Source: Clostridiales bacterium (lineage in GTDB: Bacteria > Bacillota > Clostridia > Oscillospirales > Oscillospiraceae). Taken from it: a stretch of 5,952 nt of DNA. The stretch spans positions 450 to 6,401 of the forward strand of contig DQDL01000028.1 in NCBI GenBank assembly GCA_003533405.1, given 5' to 3'. The notes beneath the pieces were generated by a model. The model was not told the DNA's origin. It searched no databases and saw nothing but the letters and a program-made list of their open reading frames with translations. A program made the translations under genes and the position numbers. This document shows, piece by piece, positions 5,857 to 5,952 of this stretch. Numbering within the stretch: the first letter of the stretch is position 1; each line of letters opens with the position of its first letter.

Positions 5857-5952
5857 TCAGCCTACTATGTCGCCGTCGTCAAACGGGTCGCCGCACTCCG
5901 GGCAGAACTTCGGCGGTTTTGCGCCCTTTTCCGGCTCCCAGCCGCACTTGTC
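5857..5952 (-). CDS. C-terminal zinc ribbon of an SPFH-domain (YdjI-like) protein, partial
   Basis: Only the last 31 codons and a TGA stop are in the window; the frame is open to the edge. The peptide contains CGWEPE followed after a short Lys/Pro stretch by KFCPECGDPFDDGDIVG, so a C-x-G-W knuckle and a CPEC knuckle form the end of a zinc ribbon. This ending (PPKFCPECGDPFD-D-DIV) is characteristic of the long SPFH-domain proteins of Firmicutes once labelled 'virion core protein', of which B. subtilis YdjI is an example. Those proteins assemble on the inner face of the membrane like flotillins. The next gene follows after 27 bases, so this is probably the upstream gene of the same operon, and the operon promoter lies outside the window. 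The SPFH domain itself is not visible, so the name rests on the tail and its neighbours. Confidence 0.7.
   Translation of the reverse strand, partial: DKCGWEPEKGAKPPKFCPECGDPFDDGDIVG

Overview
This 5,952-base window is a gene-dense piece of a bacterial chromosome. It has moderately high GC coding DNA, AT-rich intergenic promoters, strong purine-rich Shine-Dalgarno sites and short or overlapping gene junctions. These traits, together with the mix of families (a flavodoxin plus two [4Fe-4S] clusters protein of the EFR1 type, a TPM-domain protein with a Gly/Ser-rich tail, an SPFH/zinc-ribbon module, and a MATE pump with a TetR regulator), suggest an anaerobic, probably gut-associated Clostridia (Oscillospiraceae-like). 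The assignment is an inference from gene content; there is no rRNA or marker gene to confirm it.

Left block, minus strand (1-2520): a three-gene operon reading leftward. It runs from a TetR/AcrR regulator (1957-2520) to a MATE multidrug/cation antiporter (581-1960) to a TrmH/SpoU-family RNA 2'-O-methyltransferase (1-588, cut by the window edge). The junctions overlap by 4 and 8 bases, so the three proteins are probably translationally coupled.

Middle (2521-3464): a 91-bp divergent control region separates the regulator from a plus-strand EFR1-type flavodoxin/ferredoxin gene (2612-3397). The two predicted promoters lie on the same 30 bp, each -10 box overlapping the other's -35 box. A GGTAC-N4-GTACC inverted repeat sits on this shared segment, so one repressor dimer could silence both directions. 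The redox gene ends before a perfect 21-bp stem terminator (3419-3464) that also separates it from the convergent operon on the right.

Right block, minus strand (3480-5952): four closely spaced genes reading leftward. They are the C-terminal end of an SPFH-type protein with a zinc ribbon (5857-5952, partial), a double zinc-ribbon membrane protein (4738-5829), a TPM-domain membrane protein (3881-4726) and a small lipoprotein (3480-3866). The first three match the component types of the Bacillus subtilis ydjG-ydjH-ydjI membrane/envelope-stress module, in a different order and without pspA in view. The lipoprotein looks like an added partner.

I saw no tRNA, rRNA, CRISPR array, insertion sequence or origin. 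No gene-free stretch exceeds 100 bases.
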